From: Rohdeia mirabilis
GTDB taxonomy: Bacteria; Planctomycetota; UBA1135; GCA-002686595
NCBI GenBank assembly: GCA_007750655.1
Contig: CP036290.1
Span: 558,001 to 622,000 of the forward strand
Length of the DNA: 64,000 nt
Direction: 5' to 3'
Below are positions 17,992-26,840 of the stretch, piece by piece. The notes under the pieces are model-generated. The model was not told the DNA's origin. It saw only the letters and a list, made by a program, of their open reading frames with translations, and did no database searches. The translations under genes were made by a program, and so were the position numbers. The first letter of the stretch is position 1. Every line of letters begins with the position of its first letter.

Positions 17992-20214
17992 ATGAGCCGC
18001 CTCAACAACCTCCCCCTCGGTCAGAAGCTCGTGCTCCTGTTCCTCGGTCTCTCTCTCGTTCCTCTGGCAGGGGTGACGTGGATGACTCGCACGGCCGCCG
18101 TCGATGGCGCCGAGCGGATCTCGGCGGCGTCGACCGAGGCGGTCCGCGGCCAGACCCTCGCGCAGCTCGAGACGGTACGCGAGGGACGCGCGAGAGCCGT
18201 GACGCGTCTGTTCGACGTCGTGGACGGTCAGATCAGGACCTTCTCCAGCAACCTCATGGTCGCCGAGGCCGCGCGTGCCTTCACCAAGGGCGTGCAGAGC
18301 TACTCCAAGGAGTTGCAGCTCGACGAGGCGCAGGTCGAGAGGATGCGCTCCGAGCTCGAGACCTACTACACCTCCGACTTCGGTCGTGTGTATCGCGAGT
18401 CGAACGATCGCGCCGCACGCTCGACGATCGACGGCATCGACTCGGCCGCCGTCGCGCTGCAGCACGCCTACATCTTCGACAACCAACAGCCGCTCGGCTC
18501 GAAGCACCTGCTGGACCGCGCCGGCGACGCGTCCAGCTACGACGCTGCCCACGCTCGCTACCACGCCGTGATGCGGCAGTACCTGGAGGAGTTCGGGTAC
18601 TACGACATCTTCATCGTCGACCCGCGTTCCGCACGCGTCGTCTACTCGGTCTACAAGGAGCTGGACTACGCGACGAGCCTGAAGAGCGGTCCCTACGCCC
18701 AGTCGGGCCTCGCCCAGGCGTTCCGTGCCGTCGCCGAGAGCACCGATCCCGACGCGGTCTTCCTGACCGACTTCGCGAACTACTACCCGTCCTACGAGGC
18801 GCCGGCGAGCTTCATCTCGTCGCCGATCTACGAGCAGGGCGACCTCGTCGGTGTCGCGATCTTCCAGATGCCCCTCGAGAAGATCACGTCCGCCGCCAGC
18901 GGTCGCGAAGGCCTCGGCGAGACGGGCGAGGCCTTCCTCGTCGGTGGCGACTTCCTGCCCCGGTCCGACTCCTATCGCTCGCCGGCCCACGGCGTCGTGG
19001 CGGCGTTCCGCAACCCGACCGCCGGTCGCGTCGACCACGAGTCCGTGACGCGCGCGCTCGCGGGCGAGAAGGGGACGTTGCTCGTGAACTCGTACGACGG
19101 CTCCGAGGTCCTGTCCGCCTACGGGCCGATCGACATCCTCGGGATGCGTTGGGCCGTGATCGCCGAGCAGTCGACCTCCGAAGCGCTCGCGGCCATCGCG
19201 GAGATCGACGCGATCTCGACCGCGACCACGAGCTCGATGATGACGCGTTCCTACGCCATGCTCGGCGGGGCCTGTCTGGTCGTGCTGATCGTGTCGCTGC
19301 TGGTCAGTCGCGGCATCAGCGGTCGCCTCGGACGCATCGGGGGCACGCTCGCCAGCCGCGCGGCTTCGGCGAAGACCACGGCCAACATCCTGCGTGACAC
19401 CAGTCGCAGCCTCTCGGCCTCGGCCGACACCGAAGCGGCCAGCCTGGAAGAGGTCTCCGCCAGCCTCGAGGAGATGGACAGCCTGACCTCGATGAACGCG
19501 GCCAACACGGACCGCGCCCGGAAGCTCGCCCGCCAGTCCAGCGACGAGTCGCAGGAGGGCAACGAGTCCATGCAGAACCTCAGCCTCGCCATGGACGAGA
19601 TCGCGGCCTCCAGTGCGGAGATGCTGAAGATCGTCCGCAGCATCGAGGGCATCGCGTTCCAGACCAACCTTCTCGCTCTCAACGCCGCGGTCGAGGCCGC
19701 GCGCGCCGGAGAGCACGGCAAGGGCTTCGCCGTCGTGGCCGAGGAGGTGCGCGGGCTGGCCCAGCGCGCCGCCGAAGCTGCGCGCCAGACCGGTGCGTTG
19801 ATCGAGGAGAGCAGCGAACGTGTCGAACGCGGCACCCAGAGCACGCGCGAAGCCAGTGCGTCGCTCGGACGGATCGCCACGACCTGCTCGGAGACCGTCG
19901 AGTTGATCGGAGAGATCGCCACCGCGAGTTCCGAGATCAGCCAGGGCATCCAGCAGATCAACGAAGCCGTCACGGCCATGGACGACACGACCCAGAAGAA
20001 CGCCAGCAGCGCCAAGGAGAGCGCACAGGGTTCCGAGGAGCTCCACGGACAGGCCGAGCAGCTCGACGAGATCGTCGAAGAGCTCCTGCGCCTCGTCGGA
20101 CAGCAGCGCCAGTTGCTGTCGGAAGGCACCGCGCCCGTGCGACCGAGCACCGTCCAGGTCTCCTCTCCGCTCGCGTCCGCCACGGCGTTCTCGGACGACT
20201 TCGACGAGTTCTAG
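17992..20214 (+). CDS. methyl-accepting chemotaxis protein with large extracytoplasmic sensor
   Basis: A 740-residue receptor. TM1 lies near residues 10-30 ([20 protein letters not shown]). A periplasmic domain of about 390 residues includes [18 protein letters not shown], a motif common in Cache-like receptor domains, and [14 protein letters not shown]2 lies around 423-440. The signalling hairpin is complete ([35 protein letters not shown]). The protein ends DFDEF after a short linker, matching the other receptor's SFDEF. A perfect hairpin follows at 20236, so it is probably its own transcription unit or the end of the main operon. The ligand is unknown. Upstream in-frame codons were excluded as they overlap the minus-strand lipoprotein. 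Confidence 0.94.
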   Translation: MSRLNNLPLGQKLVLLFLGLSLVPLAGVTWMTRTAAVDGAERISAASTEAVRGQTLAQLETVREGRARAVTRLFDVVDGQIRTFSSNLMVAEAARAFTKGVQSYSKELQLDEAQVERMRSELETYYTSDFGRVYRESNDRAARSTIDGIDSAAVALQHAYIFDNQQPLGSKHLLDRAGDASSYDAAHARYHAVMRQYLEEFGYYDIFIVDPRSARVVYSVYKELDYATSLKSGPYAQSGLAQAFRAVAESTDPDAVFLTDFANYYPSYEAPASFISSPIYEQGDLVGVAIFQMPLEKITSAASGREGLGETGEAFLVGGDFLPRSDSYRSPAHGVVAAFRNPTAGRVDHESVTRALAGEKGTLLVNSYDGSEVLSAYGPIDILGMRWAVIAEQSTSEALAAIAEIDAISTATTSSMMTRSYAMLGGACLVVLIVSLLVSRGISGRLGRIGGTLASRAASAKTTANILRDTSRSLSASADTEAASLEEVSASLEEMDSLTSMNAANTDRARKLARQSSDESQEGNESMQNLSLAMDEIAASSAEMLKIVRSIEGIAFQTNLLALNAAVEAARAGEHGKGFAVVAEEVRGLAQRAAEAARQTGALIEESSERVERGTQSTREASASLGRIATTCSETVELIGEIATASSEISQGIQQINEAVTAMDDTTQKNASSAKESAQGSEELHGQAEQLDEIVEELLRLVGQQRQLLSEGTAPVRPSTVQVSSPLASATAFSDDFDEF

Positions 20215-20235
20215 TCCGAGCCGTCCACGACCACG

Positions 20236-20259
20236 CCGCCCGCGACCCCACGCGGGCGG
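20236..20259 (+). terminator. terminator-like hairpin after the second MCP
   Basis: CCGCCCGCG (20236-20244) pairs perfectly with CGCGGGCGG (20251-20259) around a six-base loop, followed by TGCTCTTCC. A weak T-rich tail and its place 21 bases after the stop fit an intrinsic terminator. Confidence 0.6.
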
Positions 20260-20304
20260 TGCTCTTCCCCGCCGGGCCGATGTGCCCGAACCCAGCTCCC
20301 CACC

Positions 20305-21093
20305 ATGCGCAAGCTCCCCCAAGTCCTCGCGACGGCACTCTGCCTGAGCGCCTTCGCATCCTGCTCGACCGTGTCCGGTCCGCCCCAGGCTTCGGCCAGC
20401 ATCAACTTCGCGAACGCGTACCTGTTCCGCGGCGTTCCGCAGATCGACGCGAACGTGATGCAATCGGATCTCTCGGTCGCTCTGCCCTACGAGGACGGTT
20501 CGACCGCGAGCCTGACCGTGTGGGGCAACATGGACCTCGAGTCCGACAACGGCAGCGCGGCGTTCGGCGGCGGCAACTCGGGCACTTTCACCGAGATCGA
20601 CATCGTCCCCGAGTACGCCTGGACGATCGGCGATCTCTCGGCGGCCGTCGGCCTCATCAGCTACAGCTTCCCGAGCGGGACCAGCGGTATCACCGGCACC
20701 TCGGAGTTCTACGCTTCGATCGGTGGCGACGTGCTCGGCCTCGACGGAGCCCTGACCGCCTACTACGACCTCGAAGAGGTCGAAGGCCTCTACGTGTCGG
20801 GCAGCCTCGGACGCGGGTTCGAGTTGGCCGAACGCGTCTCGCTCGACCTGTCGATCGCTCTGGGCTACGCCGACGACGACCAGGCCATGGCCTACTACGG
20901 TTCCACCAGCGGCGGTCTCGCCGACCTGCTCTTCAGCGCGGGGCTCGGCTACGCCGTGGACGAACACATGTCGGTCGGCCTGGGCCTCTTCGCGAGCTCG
21001 ATCCTCGGCAGCGACCTCGAGGACGCGGTCGACGCCGCTGGCTACGACACCGACTCGGTCTGGCTCGCGCTCGGCGCCAGCTGGAGCTACTGA
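20305..21093 (+). CDS. outer-membrane beta-barrel protein with lipoprotein-type signal
   Basis: A 262-residue protein. Its signal peptide ends in a lipobox-like AFASC. The mature part is a run of amphipathic strands with aromatic girdles (SINFANAYLFRGVP, ASLTVWGNMDLES, FYASIGGDVLGLDGALTAYYDL) and closes with VWLALGASWSY, a C-terminal aromatic beta-signal. The N-terminal FANAYLFRGVPQ resembles the start of TorF-type barrels often annotated as conserved Gcw_chp proteins. It lies between an MCP and a CheX-like gene, which is odd for a barrel. The role is not known. Confidence 0.75.
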   Translation: MRKLPQVLATALCLSAFASCSTVSGPPQASASINFANAYLFRGVPQIDANVMQSDLSVALPYEDGSTASLTVWGNMDLESDNGSAAFGGGNSGTFTEIDIVPEYAWTIGDLSAAVGLISYSFPSGTSGITGTSEFYASIGGDVLGLDGALTAYYDLEEVEGLYVSGSLGRGFELAERVSLDLSIALGYADDDQAMAYYGSTSGGLADLLFSAGLGYAVDEHMSVGLGLFASSILGSDLEDAVDAAGYDTDSVWLALGASWSY

Positions 21094-21190
21094 GACCGGC
21101 CGAGCCGATTCGACCGGTGTGCGAGGCGGTCGGGTTCCCGCTCCGGAACCGCTGCCGCCTCGCCGACCTGATCGAACGAAGCGCCTGACC

Positions 21191-21796
21191 ATGCAGATCC
21201 CGATCGGACCCGACCACTGGCTGGAGCCGCTTCTCGCAGAAGCGGTCGACGCTGCGTTGGGCGACTGGGGACTGCAGTTCGGAACGGTCTGGACGGCGCG
21301 GTCCATCGACACGGGCGCACGCGACGTCGGGGTCGATCTCGACGCACCGCGGACGTGGATGATGACTCGCCTCGGGCTCTGCACGCGCACTCTGCTGCCC
21401 CTTCACGTCTGGGTCTCGGAGGAAGTGCCGCGCTCGATCATCGCGGGGCTCGGGTTCGTCGAGCTCCCCGACGGAGACTTCGGCGAGGAAGGGGTCGGCA
21501 TGCTCGCCGAGCTGTCGAACCTGATGGCCGGCTCGATGAGCCGCGTGATGGGCGAGCACGTCGAAGGCCTGCGCATCACCCAGCGCGTCGGCGACATCGA
21601 GACACGGCTCCTGTGCGCCCTGCCGCCGTGCCGCGCGCTCGGCGTCGCCGCCTGCGACGCGGTCTGCACGTTCCGCCTGGAGGCGTCGGACGGACAGACC
21701 GCGCTCCTGCGCTTCGCCCTGCCTCGGGCCGCCGTGGAGGTGTTCGAGCGCGATCTCGGTGACGCCGGCGGGCAGGAGGTCCGCCGCGCCGCCTGA
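21191..21796 (+). CDS. second CheX/CheC-like protein
   Basis: A 201-residue paralogue of the protein at 16917-17501. It shares AALGDWGLQFG, LPLHVWVSEEVPRSIIAGLGFVEL and the helix MLAELSNLMAGSMSRV, which carries the ExxN phosphatase signature. The rest is more diverged and Cys-rich (LLCALPPCRALGVAACDAVC). Probably a CheY-P phosphatase, or an Ala/Cys-modified relative working with the second MCP. It starts at an ATG 97 bases after the outer-membrane protein; the earlier in-frame start at 21119 adds only Arg/Pro-rich sequence. Confidence 0.65.
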   Translation: MQIPIGPDHWLEPLLAEAVDAALGDWGLQFGTVWTARSIDTGARDVGVDLDAPRTWMMTRLGLCTRTLLPLHVWVSEEVPRSIIAGLGFVELPDGDFGEEGVGMLAELSNLMAGSMSRVMGEHVEGLRITQRVGDIETRLLCALPPCRALGVAACDAVCTFRLEASDGQTALLRFALPRAAVEVFERDLGDAGGQEVRRAA

Positions 21797-21848
21797 ACGC
21801 GGTCGAGACTCGAACCGGGGGGCGGCGGGTGGCGGGCGCGCCGAACGT

Positions 21849-24800
21849 TCAGCGCACCCGTGGCGTGAAGACGAGCACGGCGCGTTGCGCGGCACCGTTG
21901 GCGTCGGCGGCCTCGGACGCGTCCGCTCCAGCGTCCGCCGTCGCTTCGTCCTCGCCACCGACCAGGTCGTCGAGACGCGGACGGGCGAACTGCAGGCGCG
22001 CCAGTTCGTCGCCCGCGCCGCGCGCGAAGAGCTCGCGTACCAGGGCTTCGAAGCGGCGCTCGGCCAGACGCTGCGCCGCCGCGGCCACACGCTTCGCCTG
22101 GGTGCGTTCGTCGGCCGGGATCGAGAGCTCGTAGAGCGTGTCGAGCGATCCCTCGACGCCGTCGAGACGCGCGGCGGCGGTGCGCAGGGCCGCGGTCAAC
22201 TCGTCGGCCTCCGCGCGCGCTCCGGTCGCCACGAGTCGCGCCAGGCGTTCCCGTTCGAACGCGAGCTGGAGCACCGTCTCGTCGCGCTCGACCTCGAGGC
22301 GGCGCGCCAGTGCGCGCGACTCCTCCACGTCGGGAATCGCCAGTGCGCGCGCGCGCTCGATGTCGCCGGGCACGAAGCGGTGACCGACGCGGTAGACCAA
22401 CGCGTCGTCCTTGCCGAGGGCGCGCAGGATCTCGGTCACCTGGGCCTGGGCCGCAGCGGTCAGGCGCGTGTCGCCGACGTCGAACTCGAGCTCGATCGGC
22501 GGGCCGACGTTCGGCGTCTCGTCGGACGAACCGAAGGGATCGAGTCCGACGAAGTCGAGCAGTCCGCCGCCCAGTCGCAGCGGTGACGAGGCCAGCGCGT
22601 CCGTGATGAGGCGCACGAGGGCCTGGGTGCCCTGGGACACGAGTTCGGTCGTGCTGACACCGCTCTCGTCGATCGTGAACGTCAGCGGGATGACCTGTTC
22701 GCCGCGCTCGTTGCGCAGCACCCACAACACCGTGTCGAGCGGCGCGGGCAGGCGCAGGAAGCGCGAGATCGGTCCGTTCGCCGGTTCGCTGACCGACAGG
22801 GACGTGAACGTGGTGCGCGACTTGACGCGCTGTCCGCGTGCGCCGCGCAGATCGATGCGGACGTTCGTGTCGACGGTGCCGGCGCCGATGTCGACGCCGC
22901 CACCCGCCGCCAGACCTTGGATGGCCATGAGTTCGAAGCCGAACACTTCGGCGCGCACCCAGCCATCCGGCGAGCTACCGGGCAGGATGCGGCCGCTGAC
23001 GAGCAGCTCGTCGATCCAGCGCCGCTCCGAGCGTTGCTCCTTCGCGTTGCCGGTGAGCTCGCGCGTCAGGTTGCCGAGGAACGAGCCCTCGGTCCTGGGT
23101 TCCGGGAGGTCGACCGCTCCACCGCGCAGTCCCGCGCGGAACTGCAGCGGACGGCGCGCCGGCGTGCCGATGGCCAGTTGGCGCACGTCGACCTCGAAGT
23201 CCTCGAGCGGCAGACGCACGACGGGAGTCGCCGTCAGGTCGGTGTAGGAGAGATCGAGCCCGGTCCACTGGAAGTGATCGATGGTCAGCCCGCCGCCGGT
23301 GGGGGCGGGCGAGCTCGGCGCGGTGCCGTTGCTCGCGGGCTTGCCCGCCGAGGTGCTCGCTGCGTCGCCCGCCGCACCCGCCGCCGGCACCTGTCCGGCG
23401 GGAGGCGACACGTTCGCCGTGTCCTTGGACGTTTCGACGGGCGCCGGTGTGCGCAGCACGAGTCCGGCGATCGCCAGACCGTCCGCGCGCTGTTCCACGT
23501 CGAGGACCGCGCCGGACAGCTCGACCTCGCCCAGTCGCAACGGCGCGGTCGAACTTCCGAGGCTGCGGATCTGGGTCCGCGCGAGGGCCAACTCGAACTT
23601 CGGACCTTCGGCATCCGGCGTCGGGTGGAACGCGAGGTCGCGCACCTCGATCACCGCGTTGCTCATGCGTCGCAGGTCGAAGCCAGTGGCGTCCGTGCGC
23701 GGAGCGTCGAGGCGCGCCGTCACGTCGAGCGCGAGGCGACCGTTCTCGACGCCCTCGGGCGCGAGCGTGTCGCCGAGCGGGGGCCAGGCCTGCACCCAAC
23801 CCGCGGCGTCGAGACCTTCGACGCGCAGACCCAGCGCGAGCGCGAGTCCGGCCTCGTCGGGCGTCGCCAACAGATCGAGCGTGAGCGAACCGACGCCCGG
23901 CTCGAGGGCGGCCTCGAGCTTCAGGGCGAGCGGCTCCTCCTCGCCCTGGGGATCGAAGAGCACGCTCGGCTCCGCATTCTCGAGGTGCAGGCGGGCGCGC
24001 GTCGTGGTGCCGTTCGCCTCGTCCAGGATCTCGAGGCGGGCGATGTCGACGATCAGACTGCCGAGCGCGAGGCGCGGCGACTCGCGTCGACGGGTCGGCG
24101 CCGTCGCGACCTCGGTGGCGGCGGGGGCGACGCCTCTCCCGGTCGTACCTGTGGTCGCGTTCGAACTCGTGCCCGCCGGTGTCGTCGGCGGAACGAGCGT
24201 CAACCCGGCCACTTCGAGTGCTCCGTCCTCGCGCCGGATCGCATCGACCTCGACGCCCAGGACGTGCGCGGTCTCGACGAAGGTGCCGTTCGCCTCCGAG
24301 TGCGCCACGAGTGCGACGTTCGCGATGTGCAAGGACGTGCGGCCGTCCTCGACGACCAGGTTCGCGACGTCGACGTGGTCCGCGCCGTCGACCTTCGAGA
24401 CGGCGATCTCGAGGCCCAACGTGCCGGACTCGAGCTCGAACTCGGGCGCCGCGAGCCCGCTGGCGCGCAGCGTCCCGGTCAGCACCGGACGGCCGCCGTT
24501 CTGGTCGGCCGGACCACCGAGAAGTCCCTCGAGCACGATCGACTCGGCCGCCAGCTGACCGTCCAGGTCGAGCGCGTCGATGCGCGCCTCGAGGCGTTCG
24601 CCACCGGCGCGGTCCGGCTGCATGCGCAGTGCGAGCTGGGCGCTCAGTCCGCGCGCGGCCTCCTCCGGATCGGGGCGCAACGCACCCAGCGCGCGCTCGC
24701 GCAGGCCCTCGACGGCCAGCGTGGCGTCGACGCGCAGGTCCTTGTCGGGCTCCGAGATCTCGCCCTCGACGGACATGCGATCCACGAGACCCGGTGCGCG

Positions 24801-26840
24801 GATCTCGAGGGAGAGCGTCCCGGTGCCGCCGTTGCCGCTCGTGTCGAAGCCGGCGACGCGCGCGTCGAGTTCGACGACGATCGGCTCGGGGCGGAAGCTC
24901 GCGTCCGCGCCGGGTGTCGCCGTCGCGTCGGGCTCGGTCGCGCCGTTCGCCGCCGCTCCTTCGTCGCCCGTGTCGCCCGCCTCCTGCGCGACGACCGGAA
25001 CGCGGCCCATGCGCAGGGGGCCGAACGCGGTGCGTCCCGGCGCTTCCGACGTGGCGCGCACGACGAGCCCTACGACCGCGGCGTCGATCACGCCGTTCTT
25101 CTCGCTGAACTCGATGCGCGCCGCGGTGAGCGGCGTGCGCGGGCCGTCGACCAACGCCAGCTCGGTGACGCGCGCGGTCGTCGAACCGCTCGCGCTCTCG
25201 AACTGGACGCTCAGCTCGAGGCCCGTCGACGCGCCGGTCGGCTCCATGTCCGCGGCCGCGAGGTAGGGGCGCAGTCGCTCCAGCGTGATCGCATCGATCG
25301 AGACGGACGCGCGACCACCGGCCGCGGCGATGCTGCCTTCGATCCGCGCCGCGCCGAACACGCCGGGCGCGCCGAGCGTGGCACTGAGTTCGGTCGCACC
25401 GTCGGCGCCGTCGAGGTCCGCGCCGAGTTCTGTGATCTCGAGCACGAGCTGCACGGGTTCCGAGCCCGGCGTGTCGGCGCCGACCGCGCGATCGGTGAGA
25501 GCGATGCGCGCATCGACGAGCTTCGCCGTCGCGAGTCGGATCGGGCTCGCAGGCGTCGGCGAGTCCGCGGTCGGCGCTCCGCTCGCCGCGGCGTCGTCCG
25601 TTGCGTTCGCGTCGGGAGTGGAGTTCGTGTTCGAGGCCGTCGAGTCGGCGGGGTCCGCGTCGTCGGTCGCAGCCGAACCTTCGTCGACCGCGTCGTCGGG
25701 AGTCGCTCCCAGCGTGAAGCCGGCCACGACCAGGCGACCGTCGACGGCGCGGTCGGCCGCGAGCCGTAGGCCCGTGGCGTCCACGTCGATGCGCGTGCCG
25801 CGGTCGTCCGGCGCGAAGTGGGCGGTGACCCGCGCGAGCTCGAGCCACGACGACGTGCCGACGCCGGCGGGGGTGCCGAGGCTCTGCACGAGTTCGACCG
25901 CTCCTTCGAGCTGGTCCGGGCCCTTCAGCGCGAGGTCGGCGTTCGCTTCGAGACGCAGATTCTGCCCGCGATCGGGCGCCTCCAGGCCCGCTGCATCGAG
26001 GTAGGCCGTGACGCGGTCACCCTCGAGGCCCGTGAAGTCGAGCGAGACGTTCGCGCGCAGGAACTCGCGCGCCGACGCGAGCGTCGCGTCGAGGGCGATG
26101 CGATCGACCGCGCCGGGGGCTTCGAAGCGCAGGCGCGCGCGCGCGGTCTCGCCGCTGACGCCGAGGTCGGAGATCGACAGGTCGAGGTCCGCGACCATTT
26201 CGACGTTCGGCACCACGGCGCGGTCGGTCCACTCGACGTGGACCCGCTGCACGCGCGCACCGAGGATCGCGACGGGCAGTTCGAGCGACTCGAGCGGCAC
26301 GTGTTCGCTGGGCTCGTCGTCCGCGACCTCGGTCGGGGCGGCGGAGGGCACGAAGCCGTCGAGCAGCGTCAGGCGCCCGTCCTCCGCGCGTTCGAGACGC
26401 GCGTCGACGCCGTCCACCTCGAAGCGTCGCACGACGACGTCACCGTCGAACAGAGCGCGCATCTCGACGTCCAGATCGATCGACTCCATCGCCAGCGCGC
26501 GTTCGCCGTCCTTCGAGACCGTGAGGCCCCAGATGTGGACGCCGCCCGACAAGAGGGCGAGGTCGAGCTCCTCGATCTCGAGGTCGAGTCCCTGGTCCGC
26601 GGCCCAGGAGGTCGCGACCGAGGTGATCACCGTCGTGAGCGAGAAGCGCACGACGAGCGCGAGCACCACCAGCACGAACAGGGCCCGGCGCGTGCGCCGG
26701 AAGCGTCGCTTCGCCGGGGGCGCGGCCGCGGGGGGCGTCGGCGTGGACGCGTTCGCGTCCGTGGTCTCGTTGCTCGTGTTCACCGTGCTCTTCGCCGAGG
26801 TCCGTGTGTCGTGTTGGCTGTGCTTCTTCCGCGCGCTCAT
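21849..26840 (-). CDS. very large AsmA/DUF748-type envelope protein
   Basis: A 1663-residue protein anchored by one N-terminal helix (about 52-72, FVLVVLALVVRFSL) after a Thr/Asn/Pro-rich cytoplasmic stretch. The remainder is a long series of repeated beta segments of the AsmA-like/translocation fold (for example LDLEIEELDLALLSGGVHI, VVRRFEVDGVDARLE, FQWTGLDLSYTDL), broken by low-complexity acidic Ala/Thr/Asp linkers. The C-terminus has a DUF748-like closing domain with OmpA-like features (LTAAAQAQVTEILRALG, RVGHRF) and a charged helical tail. Related AsmA-family proteins bridge the periplasm and move phospholipid to the outer membrane; I infer a similar structural or lipid-transport role. 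The start overlaps the upstream lipoprotein gene by four bases. Confidence 0.82.
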   Translation of the reverse strand: MSARKKHSQHDTRTSAKSTVNTSNETTDANASTPTPPAAAPPAKRRFRRTRRALFVLVVLALVVRFSLTTVITSVATSWAADQGLDLEIEELDLALLSGGVHIWGLTVSKDGERALAMESIDLDVEMRALFDGDVVVRRFEVDGVDARLERAEDGRLTLLDGFVPSAAPTEVADDEPSEHVPLESLELPVAILGARVQRVHVEWTDRAVVPNVEMVADLDLSISDLGVSGETARARLRFEAPGAVDRIALDATLASAREFLRANVSLDFTGLEGDRVTAYLDAAGLEAPDRGQNLRLEANADLALKGPDQLEGAVELVQSLGTPAGVGTSSWLELARVTAHFAPDDRGTRIDVDATGLRLAADRAVDGRLVVAGFTLGATPDDAVDEGSAATDDADPADSTASNTNSTPDANATDDAAASGAPTADSPTPASPIRLATAKLVDARIALTDRAVGADTPGSEPVQLVLEITELGADLDGADGATELSATLGAPGVFGAARIEGSIAAAGGRASVSIDAITLERLRPYLAAADMEPTGASTGLELSVQFESASGSTTARVTELALVDGPRTPLTAARIEFSEKNGVIDAAVVGLVVRATSEAPGRTAFGPLRMGRVPVVAQEAGDTGDEGAAANGATEPDATATPGADASFRPEPIVVELDARVAGFDTSGNGGTGTLSLEIRAPGLVDRMSVEGEISEPDKDLRVDATLAVEGLRERALGALRPDPEEAARGLSAQLALRMQPDRAGGERLEARIDALDLDGQLAAESIVLEGLLGGPADQNGGRPVLTGTLRASGLAAPEFELESGTLGLEIAVSKVDGADHVDVANLVVEDGRTSLHIANVALVAHSEANGTFVETAHVLGVEVDAIRREDGALEVAGLTLVPPTTPAGTSSNATTGTTGRGVAPAATEVATAPTRRRESPRLALGSLIVDIARLEILDEANGTTTRARLHLENAEPSVLFDPQGEEEPLALKLEAALEPGVGSLTLDLLATPDEAGLALALGLRVEGLDAAGWVQAWPPLGDTLAPEGVENGRLALDVTARLDAPRTDATGFDLRRMSNAVIEVRDLAFHPTPDAEGPKFELALARTQIRSLGSSTAPLRLGEVELSGAVLDVEQRADGLAIAGLVLRTPAPVETSKDTANVSPPAGQVPAAGAAGDAASTSAGKPASNGTAPSSPAPTGGGLTIDHFQWTGLDLSYTDLTATPVVRLPLEDFEVDVRQLAIGTPARRPLQFRAGLRGGAVDLPEPRTEGSFLGNLTRELTGNAKEQRSERRWIDELLVSGRILPGSSPDGWVRAEVFGFELMAIQGLAAGGGVDIGAGTVDTNVRIDLRGARGQRVKSRTTFTSLSVSEPANGPISRFLRLPAPLDTVLWVLRNERGEQVIPLTFTIDESGVSTTELVSQGTQALVRLITDALASSPLRLGGGLLDFVGLDPFGSSDETPNVGPPIELEFDVGDTRLTAAAQAQVTEILRALGKDDALVYRVGHRFVPGDIERARALAIPDVEESRALARRLEVERDETVLQLAFERERLARLVATGARAEADELTAALRTAAARLDGVEGSLDTLYELSIPADERTQAKRVAAAAQRLAERRFEALVRELFARGAGDELARLQFARPRLDDLVGGEDEATADAGADASEAADANGAAQRAVLVFTPRVR

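Noticed and set aside
17518-21390. A minus-strand open frame of 1290 codons over the second MCP.
   Set aside because: Only the final 79 codons (lipoprotein) look like protein. The rest mirrors the strongly supported MCP on the other strand.
22917-25769. A plus-strand frame of 950 codons opposite the AsmA-like gene.
   Set aside because: Arg/Asp/Val shadow composition and no motif, while the minus strand shows coherent beta repeats and an N-terminal anchor.
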